From Betaproteobacteria bacterium (lineage in GTDB: Bacteria > Pseudomonadota > Gammaproteobacteria > Burkholderiales > SG8-39), in contig JAAOZY010000044.1 of NCBI GenBank assembly GCA_012274205.1, positions 1 to 49,585 of the forward strand: a stretch of 49,585 nt of DNA, read 5' to 3'. The notes beneath the pieces are model-generated. The model saw only the letters and a list, made by a program, of their open reading frames with translations. It had not been told where the DNA came from and did no database searches. Of the stretch, positions 16,266 through 26,784 are shown one piece after another; within the stretch, counting starts at the first letter, position 1; every line of letters starts with the position of its first letter. The translations under genes and the position numbers were made by a program.

Positions 16266-17417
16266 TCAGCTGCCGATGAGTTTGCGCAGGACCGCGAGGC
16301 GCGCGCCCAGCTGCACCGCGGGGGCGAACAGGGCGAGGCTGCGCGCGCGGCCCTGCTCGCCCAGACGCGCCAGCGCCTGCGGATCGGCGCGATAGCGCAG
16401 CACGCGCTCGACGATCGCATCCGCGTCGGGCGCGACGATGCAGATCTCGCTGCCGTCGGCGTAGTAGATGTTCTGGCGCATGGTGTCGGAGCAGATCAGG
16501 CCCACGCCCGAGAGCGAGGCCTCCATGCAGGCCGCGGTGGGAAAGCCGTCGGTCTTGCCGCCGCCGAGCAGGTGCGCGATATTGGGCGAGATGACGAGGT
16601 CCATGCCGGCGTAGAACGCGGGGAATGCCGGCGTCTGCTTGATGCCGTGGAAGCGGATCGAGCCGGCTATGGCGGACACGTCGATGTCCTCCGGGCCGTA
16701 GTTTCCGACCACGTGTAAGCGCGCTTCCGGAATCTCTTGCGCCAACAGGTGCGCCGCCGCGATAAAGCTGTCGTAGCCCTTGTCCCGGCCCAGCGGCATG
16801 TACTTGTAGGCGACGAAGCACAGGTCGAGCGTCGGTTTGTCCACGCCATAGCGCTGCCGCTTCGGCGTGGCGCCGAAATACTCCCCCGGGATCACCGCGC
16901 CGTAGATCAGCTCGACGCGCTCCGCGTCGTAGTGGCCCTTCGCCTTGAGATACTCCAGCGTCGCCACCTGGGTCACGATGACTTTGCGCAGATTCGGGTA
17001 GGCGAACAGCTGCGCCAGCCGCGCATCGCTGGCGGCATCGTCGATGCCGAAGTCCCCGCCCGGATACAGGGTCAGCGCGAGCGGCAGGCCCTGCCGCGCG
17101 ATGTACGGAAGGAATGCGATGGCGGAGTTGAGAAACACGCAGTAGGCGAGCTTGCTCGCCGGCAGCGGCACATCGGGCGCGAAAGGGCGCACCCGCGGCG
17201 CGAGTTCCGGGTGATGCGCGGCGAACAGGACATGGTGCTGCGCGAACCCGGGCAGGGTGCTCAGCACCACCGAATCCGGCAACTGCGTCAGGTAGTGTTT
17301 GAATTCGGCGTAGCGGTACGCCGACAGCGGGCTGGGAAAAGCCTGGTCCAGCACCAGCAGCGGCAAAGGTCGCGGGCGTACGAGGATTTGCTTCAGTAGC
17401 CCGCTGAGAATCGCCAT
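16266..17417 (-). CDS. GT-B glycosyltransferase (family 4-like)
   Basis: A 383-aa protein with two Rossmann-like halves as in GT-B glycosyltransferases. The C-terminal half has LHVVGNYGPEDIDV, GSIRFHGIKQTPAFPAFY, and the donor-binding segment GGGKTDGFPTAACMEASL with a glutamate in the position usual for family 4. The donor and acceptor sugars are unknown; a role in surface glycan or lipid decoration is likely. No other glycan gene is adjacent: a MocR gene lies convergent and an Hsp20 gene sits divergently behind it. A near-consensus promoter ends about 9 nt before the ATG, so the transcript may have almost no leader, and no ribosome-binding site is visible. Confidence 0.82.
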   Translation of the reverse strand: MAILSGLLKQILVRPRPLPLLVLDQAFPSPLSAYRYAEFKHYLTQLPDSVVLSTLPGFAQHHVLFAAHHPELAPRVRPFAPDVPLPASKLAYCVFLNSAIAFLPYIARQGLPLALTLYPGGDFGIDDAASDARLAQLFAYPNLRKVIVTQVATLEYLKAKGHYDAERVELIYGAVIPGEYFGATPKRQRYGVDKPTLDLCFVAYKYMPLGRDKGYDSFIAAAHLLAQEIPEARLHVVGNYGPEDIDVSAIAGSIRFHGIKQTPAFPAFYAGMDLVISPNIAHLLGGGKTDGFPTAACMEASLSGVGLICSDTMRQNIYYADGSEICIVAPDADAIVERVLRYRADPQALARLGEQGRARSLALFAPAVQLGARLAVLRKLIGS

Positions 17418-17426
17418 GGCAGCCGA

Positions 17427-17454
17427 TTATTCGGCCGCCATGGCGCGGTGTCAA
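17427..17454 (-). promoter_or_regulatory. Promoter of the glycosyltransferase gene
   Basis: On the minus strand TTGACA (17454-17449) is followed after 16 nt by GAATAA (17432-17427), and the start codon begins 9 nt later. The -35 is perfect and the -10 fair; the expected transcript start lies within a few bases of the ATG. Confidence 0.5.
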
Positions 17455-17466
17455 TCGCGACCGGAG

Positions 17467-17913
17467 TTACTTGATCGCGAGCTTCTTCGTCTCTGCGCCG
17501 GCCTTTTTTGGCAGCGTCAGCTTGAGCACGCCGTCAGCGTACTCGGCTTCCGACTTCGCCTCGTCGATGTCGTGGGCGAGGGTGAAGCTGCGGAACTGCT
17601 TGCCGTAGTAGCGTTCGCTGCGCACCAGCTTCTTGCCTTCCTTCTCTTCTTTCTCATGCTTGACTTCGGCGCTGATGGACACCTGCTTGCCCTCGATCGA
17701 CACCTGGATGTCTTCTTTCTTCACGCCAGGGACGTCCGCCTTGACCGTGTAAGCCTTGTCGGCTTCCGCTATCTCGAGTTTGATCTCGGGCTCGGCTTCC
17801 AGGCCGTGGAACACGGGCCGCAGCATGAAGCCCTTGAAATAATCGTTCATGTCGAGGAAGGGATCGAAACGCGCCATTTCGCCGAATGGATCCCAACGAG
17901 TCAGGTTTGCCAT
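17467..17913 (-). CDS. Small heat-shock protein Hsp20
   Basis: A 148-aa alpha-crystallin-type chaperone that holds unfolding proteins. The N-terminal arm has TRWDPFGEMARFDPF, a common betaproteobacterial Hsp20 opening. The alpha-crystallin domain runs from about residue 45 with KADVPGVKKEDIQVSIE, a charged Lys/Glu loop, and the closing ADGVLKLTLPKK; the C-terminal tail keeps an IK end. The ATG at 17913 has GAAAGGAG in front. It follows lon on the same strand with about 180 nt between, so it has room for its own promoter. A 12-bp palindrome TGACGATCGTCA lies at 18067-18078 in that gap. Confidence 0.95.
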   Translation of the reverse strand: MANLTRWDPFGEMARFDPFLDMNDYFKGFMLRPVFHGLEAEPEIKLEIAEADKAYTVKADVPGVKKEDIQVSIEGKQVSISAEVKHEKEEKEGKKLVRSERYYGKQFRSFTLAHDIDEAKSEAEYADGVLKLTLPKKAGAETKKLAIK

Positions 17914-18092
17914 ATCGATGCTCCTTTCATGTTGACAAGCGTGGGTCGCGCTCACTCCCACATTGCCCGATTCCGGCAGCCTTGCGCGCGATTGCCTGCC
18001 GCCGCCCGGCCGGAGCCGAACTTCGGGTCGGTGCAATCAGGCTACCCGTTCCCCAATGTCCCATCGTGACGATCGTCAATATTGCGGCTGCG

Positions 18093-20516
<2,424 letters not shown>

Positions 20517-20527
20517 AGTGTTTTCCT

Positions 20528-20932
20528 TTAGCTTGCGCGGCGCAGTTCCAGCACCAGACAGCCTTGCTCGAGGCGCTGGTCGACCGGTTCGAATTCGCCC
20601 GCGGGCAGCGGGATGCGGCGTTCGAAGCGCCCATACGGGATTTCCAGGCGATGGATCGCGGCGCGCCTGGAGTTCGTCGGCAGGGAGCGCTCGCCGCGCA
20701 CGACGATCAGCCCCGGCGCAAGCACGACTTCGACCTGCTGCGCCTTGACGCCGGGCAGGGCGACCAGCAGGCGCAGCCCGTCGCCGTTCTCGAACAGGTC
20801 CACCGGCGGCTCCCAGCACGGCGTGCCCTCGAGCACGCCGATGCGAAAAAACTGCCGCTGCAGGCGCTCTGCATCCTGCAGCATCTGCAGCGCCTCCGCC
20901 CACATCCACGTTCCCGGATCGCGCGATCGCAT
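20528..20932 (-). CDS. Hsp20/alpha-crystallin protein upstream of lon
   Basis: A 134-aa small heat-shock protein, more divergent than the one downstream of lon. The N-terminal 40 residues contain a helix with AEALQMLQDAERLQRQFF, then EPPVDLFENGDGLRLLVALPG starts the alpha-crystallin domain, with LAPGLIVVRGER and FERRIPLPAGEF as later strands. It lacks the usual C-terminal I-X-I tail. It is the first gene of the hsp20-lon operon (11-nt gap). Pairing with Lon suggests it delivers or holds clients for degradation. A GAGGGA ribosome-binding site precedes the ATG, and an FNR-like palindrome lies about 54 nt upstream. Confidence 0.85.
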   Translation of the reverse strand: MRSRDPGTWMWAEALQMLQDAERLQRQFFRIGVLEGTPCWEPPVDLFENGDGLRLLVALPGVKAQQVEVVLAPGLIVVRGERSLPTNSRRAAIHRLEIPYGRFERRIPLPAGEFEPVDQRLEQGCLVLELRRAS

Positions 20933-20985
20933 GTATGAATTCCCTCGGTGTTAAGGACAGCATGGACCGGCCCCGGCCAGTCCGC

Positions 20986-20999
20986 TTGATCCCCGTCAC
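20986..20999 (-). promoter_or_regulatory. Candidate FNR/Anr-type box before hsp20-lon
   Basis: TTGATCCCCGTCAC matches the FNR-family consensus TTGAT-N4-ATCAA at eight of ten half-site positions. Its centre lies about 60 nt before the hsp20 start, where activation at -41.5 would leave a leader of about 20 nt. No good -10 is evident, so this is a candidate only. Confidence 0.35.
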
Positions 21000-21054
21000 A
21001 CCTGATATGCGGGCGGGCAGCGCACAATGCAAGCGCCGGGCAGGGGCGAAAAAA

Positions 21055-21078
21055 AACCCCGGGTTGGAGCCCGGGGTT
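21055..21078 (-). terminator. Intrinsic terminator of the phasin gene
   Basis: Reading leftward, a 9-bp G+C-rich stem (AACCCCGGG and its complement) with a 6-nt loop is followed by a run of T residues (8 A on the plus strand at 21049-21056, two of which take part in the stem). This is a textbook rho-independent terminator about 85 nt behind the phasin stop codon. Confidence 0.85.
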
Positions 21079-21084
21079 CAGGGT

Positions 21085-21105
21085 GCCCCGGGTCTGGCCC
21101 GGGGC
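21085..21105 (-). terminator. Second terminator hairpin, in tandem
   Basis: GCCCCGGG and CCCGGGGC form a perfect 8-bp stem with a 5-nt loop directly before the main terminator. The stem is nearly the same as that of its neighbour, suggesting duplication. It has no T run of its own. Confidence 0.6.
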
Positions 21106-21161
21106 CGCCGACAGTCTAGGAGGAGGAGGAGAGCAGTCGGCGTTTTCTTTGAAAAGAAAGC

Positions 21162-21704
21162 TTAAGCCGCTTTCTTTTTCGAGGCTTGCTTCACCACGTT
21201 CGCGGTGGCGGCGGTCACATTGGCTTCGGCCATGTCGGTCGCTTGCTTGACCACTTTGGTGAAGCTGTCGTAAGCGGAGTTGGCGGCTGCCATGGCGGAC
21301 TTGACCGCGGCCACTGCAACGTCCGAACCGGCGGGCGCGTTCTTGGTCAGCTTGTCCATCAGTGTCACGACGGTCTTGTTCATTTCCGCAGCTTGCGCTT
21401 CAGCCAGCTTGGTGACTTCGGCCTGGGTCTGGGTCGCGACTTCGTACACATTGCGCGAGTAGCTGATCGCTTTTTCCAGGGCCGGCTGGGCCGAGGTGGC
21501 GCTCAGGTTGACAAATTCTTGCGCGTCCTTGACCGACAGCAGCGCTTTGGCTTGGCTGACGCTGTCTTCAAACGCGGCCTTGGTGGTGTTGAAGTTCAGC
21601 GCCGACAGGCGTTCGAATGCGGCAAACTGGGCTTGGGCGATGCTGAACAGCGCGTCTACGCTGGCTTTGTTGGCGGCAGCAAATTGCTCGGGGGTGGCGT
21701 ACAT
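21162..21704 (-). CDS. Phasin (PHA granule-associated protein)
   Basis: A 180-aa phasin of the PhaP family: an almost all-helical, Ala-rich protein with YATPEQFAAANKASVDALF at the N-terminus, a heptad-like middle, and a Lys-Ala tail (KKKAA). Phasins coat polyhydroxyalkanoate granules and limit their size, so the organism probably stores PHA. The ATG at 21704 lies 6 nt behind GGAGA; a TTG two codons upstream is less likely. It has its own strong promoter (21797-21824) and a strong terminator, as expected for an abundant protein transcribed alone. No other PHA gene is in the window. Confidence 0.93.
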   Translation of the reverse strand: MYATPEQFAAANKASVDALFSIAQAQFAAFERLSALNFNTTKAAFEDSVSQAKALLSVKDAQEFVNLSATSAQPALEKAISYSRNVYEVATQTQAEVTKLAEAQAAEMNKTVVTLMDKLTKNAPAGSDVAVAAVKSAMAAANSAYDSFTKVVKQATDMAEANVTAATANVVKQASKKKAA

Positions 21705-21796
21705 GGTCAATCTCCAATTAGGTTACGAAAGGGTCCAGCAAACTTGGGGTGCAATCGCTTTCGGAAATTCAAAAATATTGCACTGCAACAATTTGA

Positions 21797-21824
21797 ATTC
21801 TACACCCAACTACCTGCCTGTCAA
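21797..21824 (-). promoter_or_regulatory. Sigma-70 promoter of the phasin gene
   Basis: On the minus strand a perfect TTGACA (21824-21819) is followed after 16 nt by TAGAAT (21802-21797). The expected start is near 21790, giving a leader of about 85 nt to the ATG at 21704. Confidence 0.75.
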
Positions 21825-22124
21825 GTATTTTTTAAGAAAGACTGCTAAGTTAATGATGTGTTGCACAAATACTAGTAAAATCATCACCTTAGCCAGTTGC
21901 AACGCGTGCCCGCGCCGCCATGTTAATAAATAATCAATATAGAACATATGGTTATATAGAAGCAGCGGTAATGGGCCGGACGGAAGGTTAGCAGGGGCTC
22001 ACTTCTGCTGCGACATACGGACTGCCAAAACGACCGACGCGTGCCCGGCTTGCTATACTGCGCAGCTTTTCCGCCGCACACATGGCTGCAACCACCCTTC
22101 CCCTGCCGCGCACCAGTCTCAGCC
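21825..22124. other. A+T-rich divergent intergenic region
   Basis: This is the upstream half of the 420-nt gap between the phasin gene and the divergent DMT exporter gene. It is strikingly A+T-rich at 21830-21960. A TATACT hexamer at 22054-22059 could be the -10 of the exporter gene. No open frame or hairpin of note is seen. Confidence 0.5.
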
Positions 22125-23015
22125 ATGCCCGCAGTTGAGAGCAATGCGGCGCGGCTGTGGCTGCGCTCCATGCCCGGGCTGTTCGTGCTGCTGTGGAGCA
22201 CCGGCTTCGTCAGCGCCAAGTACGGCCTGCCCTACGCCGAGCCTTTGACTTTTCTGCTGCTGCGTTTCGCCCTGCTGCTGGCCTTGATGCTGCCGCTGGC
22301 GCTGGCGATGCGCGCATCCTGGCCGCGCAGCCCGGCGCAGATCGGCCATGTCGCGCTGGTCGGCGTGCTGATGCAGGGTGGTTATCTGGGCGGCGTGTTC
22401 TGCTCCATTCATCTGGGCATGTCTGCGGGCGTGAGCGCGCTGATCGTCGGCGTGCAGCCGATCCTGACCGCCTTTGCCAGCGCGCCCCTGTTCGGAGAAA
22501 AGTTGCGCGCCCGGCAATGGTCAGGCCTGGTGCTCGGCTTCGCCGGCGTGCTGCTGGTGGTGACCGGGCGTTCGGCGCTGTCGGGGATCACGCCGGCGAC
22601 GCTCGCCTTGTCGCTGCTCGCGCTGCTGTCGATTACCGCCGGCACGCTGTACCAGAAACGCTATTGCGGCGCGGTGGATCTGCGCACCGGTTCGGTGATT
22701 CAATTCGCCGCCGCCGCCGTAGTGGTGTTGCCGCTCGCGCTGACATTCGAGACCATGCGCGTGCACTGGAGCCTCGAATTCATCTGCACCCTGCTGTGGC
22801 TGGTGATGGTGCTGTCGATAGGGGCGATTTCCCTGCTGTATGTGCTCATACGCAAGGGCGCCGCAACCAGGGTGGCGAGCCTGTTCTACCTGGTCCCGCC
22901 CGCCACGGCGCTGATGGCCTATGCCATGTTCGGCGAAACGCTCAGTCCGGTGGCGATGGCCGGGATGCTGATGGCTGCCGCCGGTGTGGCGCTGGTGGTC
23001 TACCGGCGCCAGTAG
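22125..23015 (+). CDS. DMT-superfamily exporter (EamA type)
   Basis: A 296-aa inner-membrane protein with ten hydrophobic segments in two homologous EamA halves. Family marks are FVLLWSTGFVSAKYGLPYAEPLTFLLLRF-type opening (split over residues 12-40), VGVQPILTA in the first half and YLVPPATALMAYAMFGE at the end of the second. Such carriers export amino acids, metabolites or drugs; the substrate is unknown. The ATG at 22125 is chosen because the hydrophobic domain begins soon after it; the frame is open 84 nt further upstream. The last 16 nt overlap the 3' end of the convergent lipoprotein gene. Confidence 0.88.
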   Translation: MPAVESNAARLWLRSMPGLFVLLWSTGFVSAKYGLPYAEPLTFLLLRFALLLALMLPLALAMRASWPRSPAQIGHVALVGVLMQGGYLGGVFCSIHLGMSAGVSALIVGVQPILTAFASAPLFGEKLRARQWSGLVLGFAGVLLVVTGRSALSGITPATLALSLLALLSITAGTLYQKRYCGAVDLRTGSVIQFAAAAVVVLPLALTFETMRVHWSLEFICTLLWLVMVLSIGAISLLYVLIRKGAATRVASLFYLVPPATALMAYAMFGETLSPVAMAGMLMAAAGVALVVYRRQ

Positions 23016-23527
23016 AAGCCGCCGTAGGGACGGAACGGATAGGGCCAGCCGTACCCCGGGTAGCCCGGCCACCAGGGGTCGTAGTTGTAGCTGCGCTGCT
23101 GTTCCTGCTCGCGCTGCTGCTTTAGTTCTTCGGCATGGCGCTGTTCGCGCTGATTGATTTCGTCCACCAGCGAAGCGCGCAATTCCTGTTCGCGCGCGCT
23201 CTGGATGTAATCGAGCACTTGCGTGCTGACGCCCTGGTCGTGCAGCTCGATGAGTTGCGCCGCGCTGAGTGCGTAGCTCGAACCGGTTTGCCTGATTTTC
23301 GCGATGATGTCCTGCGGCGCCGCGCCCTCCTGCGACAGGCGCGCGAGCTCCGCCGGCGGCAACTTGGGCTCGGGCTTGGGTAGCAGGCGCGCGAGCGCCT
23401 CCGGCGTCAGCCGCGCAATGGCAGCGCCGCCCGGCGGCGCGGATGTGGTGGCGCAAGCGCTCAGGGCCAGGGCCAGGGCCAGGAACAGGAACAGGATGGG
23501 GGTGCGGCGCAACATGATCATTTTCAT
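23000..23527 (-). CDS. Lipoprotein with helical middle and Tyr/Pro/Trp-rich tail
   Basis: A 175-aa lipoprotein of unrecognised function. The signal ends in lipobox LSAC (Cys25). After a Pro/Ala-rich linker comes PPAELARLSQEGAAPQDII and a sequence typical of short helical repeats that detect misfolded or bound partners (AAQLIELHDQGVSTQVLDYI). Then follows a highly charged Gln/Glu/Arg helix, and the last 30 residues are rich in Tyr, Pro, Gly and Trp (PWWPGYPGYGWPYPF), a tail often seen in outer-membrane-associated lipoproteins. The 3' end overlaps the convergent DMT gene by 16 nt, so the C-terminal tail codons are shared with the end of that gene on the other strand. Confidence 0.75.
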   Translation of the reverse strand: MKMIMLRRTPILFLFLALALALSACATTSAPPGGAAIARLTPEALARLLPKPEPKLPPAELARLSQEGAAPQDIIAKIRQTGSSYALSAAQLIELHDQGVSTQVLDYIQSAREQELRASLVDEINQREQRHAEELKQQREQEQQRSYNYDPWWPGYPGYGWPYPFRPYGGFYWRR

Positions 23528-23607
23528 TTTAGACCATCACGCCGCTATTTAAGTGCGCCGCGGCGCGCCGCGGGCGCGCGTGCATCGCATCAGGCTTTTC
23601 ACAATCG

Positions 23608-25440
23608 TTAGCCGTTTCCCGCCTGCTTGGCGTTGTACATGGCGGCGTCGGCCGAATTGACCAGCATGTCGGCATCGCAGCCGTCCGCCGGATAGATCGC
23701 AATGCCGATGCTGGACCCGATCTGGACGTTGCGTCCATGCGGGCCGATGAGGAACGGCGCGGCAATCGCGGTAACGATCTTCTTCGCGACGATTTCCGCT
23801 TCGTCGCCCCTGGCGATGTGGGGCAGGATTACCGTGAATTCATCGCCGCCGACGCGCGCCACCGTGTCGGATTCGCGCACCTGGCCCCGGATTCGCGCAG
23901 CCACCGCGCGCAGCATCTCGTCGCCCGCGGCGTGCCCCAGGCTGTCATTCACCGGCTTGAATTTATCCAGATCCAGGTACAGCAGGGCGAACTGGCGCGA
24001 GTCGCGTTTGGCCAGGCTGAGCGCCTGCTGCAACCGGTCGTTGAACAACAGGCGGTTGGGCAGTCCGGTGAGGCTGTCGTGGTGCGCGACGCGCTGGATG
24101 CGCTCCTCCGCCAGCTTGTGTTCGGTGATGTCGGTGATCACCGCGAACAGACCCAGCACCTCGCCCCGGTCGCCGACATGGGGCAACAGCTTGACCTCGA
24201 GATGGCGCGCTTCGCCGTTCGGGAGCGTGCGCGTTCTCCGGTAGGTGACCGGATGTCCCTGCATGGCGCGCATGAAATTGCCTTCGACCTCGCGGTGGGC
24301 TTCTTCCCCGATCACTTCGCGCAGGTGCTTGCCGATGATGTTCTCGACGCTAAAGCCGAAGAATTCCACGAATTGCTTGTTGACCGAGCGGTAGCGCAGG
24401 TTCTCGTCGAAAGCGGCCGTCATGACCGGAACGTTGTCGGCAAAAACGCGCAGTCTTTCCGCGGTATCGCGCAGATCCTGCTCGGCGCGCTTGCGCGCGG
24501 TGATGTCGGTGCCGATGCCGCGATAGCCCTTGAACGCGCCGGATTCGTCGAACACGGGGTCGCCGCTGATCGACAGATGGCGCGCGGGAGCGTCGCTGCC
24601 GACGCGCGAAAATTCGAAGCTGCGGAAGGACCGGTGCGCTTCGAGCGCCTCGCGGTGGGCCTGCCAGCCCGCATCGTCCGGCGAAAGATACGGTACCTCC
24701 CAGCGGCGCTGGCCGATCTGCGGCGTTTGCGCGAGGTCCGGCACGCCGCTCGCCGTGCCGCCCGAGCCGATCAGCGTGAGCCGGTGTTCGGCGTCGCTCT
24801 CCCAGTAGAAGTCGGAGGACATCTCGGTCAGGCTGCGAAACCGCGCCTCGCTGTTGCGCAGCCTGCGTCGCAGCGTATTGATCTGGCCGCCGATGATGGC
24901 GAAGCCGGGCAGCAATCCGGCAAGCATCAGCCAGCTCAGCCATTCGAGGGGCACCTCCTGAATGGCCTGCGGCCGCCGGTACATCAGCAGGTCGATAACC
25001 AGTGCGTAGGCCGCCAGCGTGTACAGCGTGACCAGCGTGAATTCGCGCGTGTCCAGGCGAAATACGCCAAAAAGGAAAATGATGAAACAGCCGAACAGCG
25101 CGATGTTGCGGCCGAATTCCATGTGGTAAATGGTGAACATCAGCAGCGTGACTGCCGCAAGCATTTGCAGCTTCGTAAGGCTGGGGTCGCTGAAGCGCAG
25201 ATTGAAGCCGGAACGGAATGTCGCGTACAGCGCGACATTGATCGCGACAAAGGCGGCCGTGGTAAGGAGCACGGCCGCCGCCGGCAGCGCGCCGAACGCC
25301 CAAGCGATCGCCACCAGCGTTGCGCCGAGCAGATAGTTCAGCGCGGCGAGGCCGAACCGGCGCAGGCGCAGCGCCTGTTTCGGGTCGAGTGAGGGGGGGA
25401 TCAGAAAGGCGGCCAGTTTCATGCTCTCGTCTTGTGGCAT
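23608..25440 (-). CDS. Membrane PAS-GGDEF diguanylate cyclase
   Basis: A protein of about 610 aa that makes cyclic di-GMP. The N-terminal 170 residues contain about six transmembrane helices. Two PAS domains follow (one around MSSDFYWESD, the other around NVPVMTAAFDENLRYRSVNK), then a short PAC-like linker and a GGDEF domain. The signature GGDEF is intact (RVGGDEFTVIL) and an RESD motif five residues before it forms a feedback-inhibition site (RxxD). No EAL domain follows. The start is unsure: ATG codons at 25440 and 25422 are both possible and neither has a good ribosome-binding site. It is divergent from the TetR gene. The membrane sensor domain and PAS pair suggest a small ligand or redox signal. 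Confidence 0.92.
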   Translation of the reverse strand: MPQDESMKLAAFLIPPSLDPKQALRLRRFGLAALNYLLGATLVAIAWAFGALPAAAVLLTTAAFVAINVALYATFRSGFNLRFSDPSLTKLQMLAAVTLLMFTIYHMEFGRNIALFGCFIIFLFGVFRLDTREFTLVTLYTLAAYALVIDLLMYRRPQAIQEVPLEWLSWLMLAGLLPGFAIIGGQINTLRRRLRNSEARFRSLTEMSSDFYWESDAEHRLTLIGSGGTASGVPDLAQTPQIGQRRWEVPYLSPDDAGWQAHREALEAHRSFRSFEFSRVGSDAPARHLSISGDPVFDESGAFKGYRGIGTDITARKRAEQDLRDTAERLRVFADNVPVMTAAFDENLRYRSVNKQFVEFFGFSVENIIGKHLREVIGEEAHREVEGNFMRAMQGHPVTYRRTRTLPNGEARHLEVKLLPHVGDRGEVLGLFAVITDITEHKLAEERIQRVAHHDSLTGLPNRLLFNDRLQQALSLAKRDSRQFALLYLDLDKFKPVNDSLGHAAGDEMLRAVAARIRGQVRESDTVARVGGDEFTVILPHIARGDEAEIVAKKIVTAIAAPFLIGPHGRNVQIGSSIGIAIYPADGCDADMLVNSADAAMYNAKQAGNG

Positions 25441-25692
25441 TGGTGCGGATTGGGAAGCACAGGCAATTCGCGACGAAAGATCCGTGGCCGCTTGCGATTC
25501 GCCGGCCGCTCGTCTGCCGCACGTCGAATGTAAGTCCAAGAAATTATTACATAATCATGACCGTCGCAAAGCGAAGCCAAACGGATTTCACAATATTTAA
25601 AGATTGGCCTGCCCATGGTTTCGGCGGTGCCCTGCGCCGGACCTGAATGCCGAAGCTGCGTCCAGGACATTGACCGGCGCGTGAAAAGCCGC

Positions 25693-25713
25693 TATAAAGC
25701 AAACAGTCGTTTG
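25693..25713 (+). promoter_or_regulatory. Promoter and operator candidate of the TetR-mutase operon
   Basis: TATAAA (25693-25698) could be a -10 element. Directly after it CAAAC (25700-25704) and GTTTG (25709-25713) form a perfect inverted repeat with a 4-nt spacer, overlapping the expected transcript start. A repressor bound there would block the promoter. The TetR ATG lies 23 nt downstream. Confidence 0.45.
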
Positions 25714-25735
25714 TTTTTCTTACGGTCCGGAAACG

Positions 25736-26320
25736 ATGTCCCAAACCCTACGCGCGCCGCGCAGCGACAACCGCCTGCCGCAGGTCCTGGACGAGGCGGC
25801 ACGGCTGTTTCGCGAGAAAGGCTATGCCGCAACTTCGATGCGCGACATCGCGGCCGCGGTCGACATGCTGCCCGGCTCGCTCTACTACCACTTTGCCGCC
25901 AAGGAAGATCTGCTGGTGGCGGTGTACGAACAGGGCGTGCGCCTGATCACGGAAAAAGTGCGTGCCGCCGTCGCCCGGCACGAGGAGCCCTGGCAGCGGC
26001 TCGAGGCCGCCGCCGTCGCGCACCTGGAGGCGCTGCTCAAGACCGGCGATTACGCGCTGGTGGTGATCCGGGTGCTGCCGCAGGACGTGCCCAAGGCGGC
26101 GGCGCGCCTGGTGAAGCTGCGCGACGGTTACGACACCCTGTTCGCGGAGCTGGTGGCGGCGCTGCCGCTGCCGCCGGAGACCGACCGCCAGAGTTTGCGC
26201 CTGCTGCTGCTGGGCGCGCTCAACTGGAGCCAGCACTGGTTTCGCGACAGCGGCAGACATTCCCCGCGCGCGATTGCGCGCAGTTTTCTCAGATTGTTGC
26301 GCGAGGCGCAGAAACCCTGA
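25736..26320 (+). CDS. TetR/AcrR-family regulator
   Basis: A 194-aa repressor-type protein. The N-terminal helix-turn-helix is complete (VLDEAARLFREKGYAATSM, then DIAAAVDMLPGSLYYHFAAKEDLL). The C-terminal ligand domain resembles that of TetR regulators of acyl-CoA or steroid catabolism, with NWSQHWFRDSGRHSP near the end. It is the first gene of a run TetR, B12 subunit, mutase, MeaB, DMT permease with gaps of 31, 19, 22 and -4 nt, so it probably controls that operon and itself. An acyl-CoA or free acid is the likely ligand (inference). Confidence 0.9.
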   Translation: MSQTLRAPRSDNRLPQVLDEAARLFREKGYAATSMRDIAAAVDMLPGSLYYHFAAKEDLLVAVYEQGVRLITEKVRAAVARHEEPWQRLEAAAVAHLEALLKTGDYALVVIRVLPQDVPKAAARLVKLRDGYDTLFAELVAALPLPPETDRQSLRLLLLGALNWSQHWFRDSGRHSPRAIARSFLRLLREAQKP

Positions 26321-26351
26321 ATATCCGCCAACGTTGCAGAGGCAATTCGTC

Positions 26352-26765
26352 ATGACTAAGCACGCACCCAAGGTACTGGTCACCAAAATCGGACTCGATG
26401 GACACGATCGCGGCAGCCGCGTGGTCGCGTCCTTCCTGCGCGACGCCGGCATGGAGGTGGTGTATACGCCGCCGTGGCAGGACATCCCCACGGTGGTCAA
26501 GCTGGCGATGGAGGAAGACGTCGACGTGATCGGCGTGTCCTCGCTCGCGACCGACCACCTGATCGTACCCAAGCTGATGCAGGCGCTGCGCGCCGCCGGG
26601 CTCGAGGACATCGCCGTCGTCGTCGGTGGCATCGTGCCCGACGCGGACGAAGCGGTGCTGCTCGAAGCCGGCGTGGCCCGGGTATTCCACCCGGGCAGCG
26701 CGCTCGAAGACATCGCGGCCGAGATCGGGCGGCTTACGCAACAACGGCGCGAAGTCCGTATTTGA
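26352..26765 (+). CDS. B12-binding small subunit of acyl-CoA mutase
   Basis: A 137-aa cobalamin-binding domain, the length of small subunits of two-subunit mutases such as isobutyryl-CoA mutase (IcmB) and 2-hydroxyisobutyryl-CoA mutase (HcmB). The lower-ligand motif D-x-H-x-x-G is present as Asp16, His18 and Gly21 in GLDGHDRGSRVV; His18 would ligate cobalt. SSLATDHLIVPKLMQAL and GGIVPDADEAVLLEAGV complete the Rossmann-like fold. It lies 19 nt before the catalytic subunit gene; in many systems the order is the reverse or the two are fused. The ATG at 26352 is the first that fits the family. Confidence 0.93.
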   Translation: MTKHAPKVLVTKIGLDGHDRGSRVVASFLRDAGMEVVYTPPWQDIPTVVKLAMEEDVDVIGVSSLATDHLIVPKLMQALRAAGLEDIAVVVGGIVPDADEAVLLEAGVARVFHPGSALEDIAAEIGRLTQQRREVRI

Positions 26766-26784
26766 TCGACAGGGAGGAATACGC

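Noticed and set aside
14678..16420. 580-codon minus-strand frame opposite the MocR gene
   Set aside because: The plus strand encodes a complete MocR protein with PLP lysine; the opposite frame is a composition artefact.
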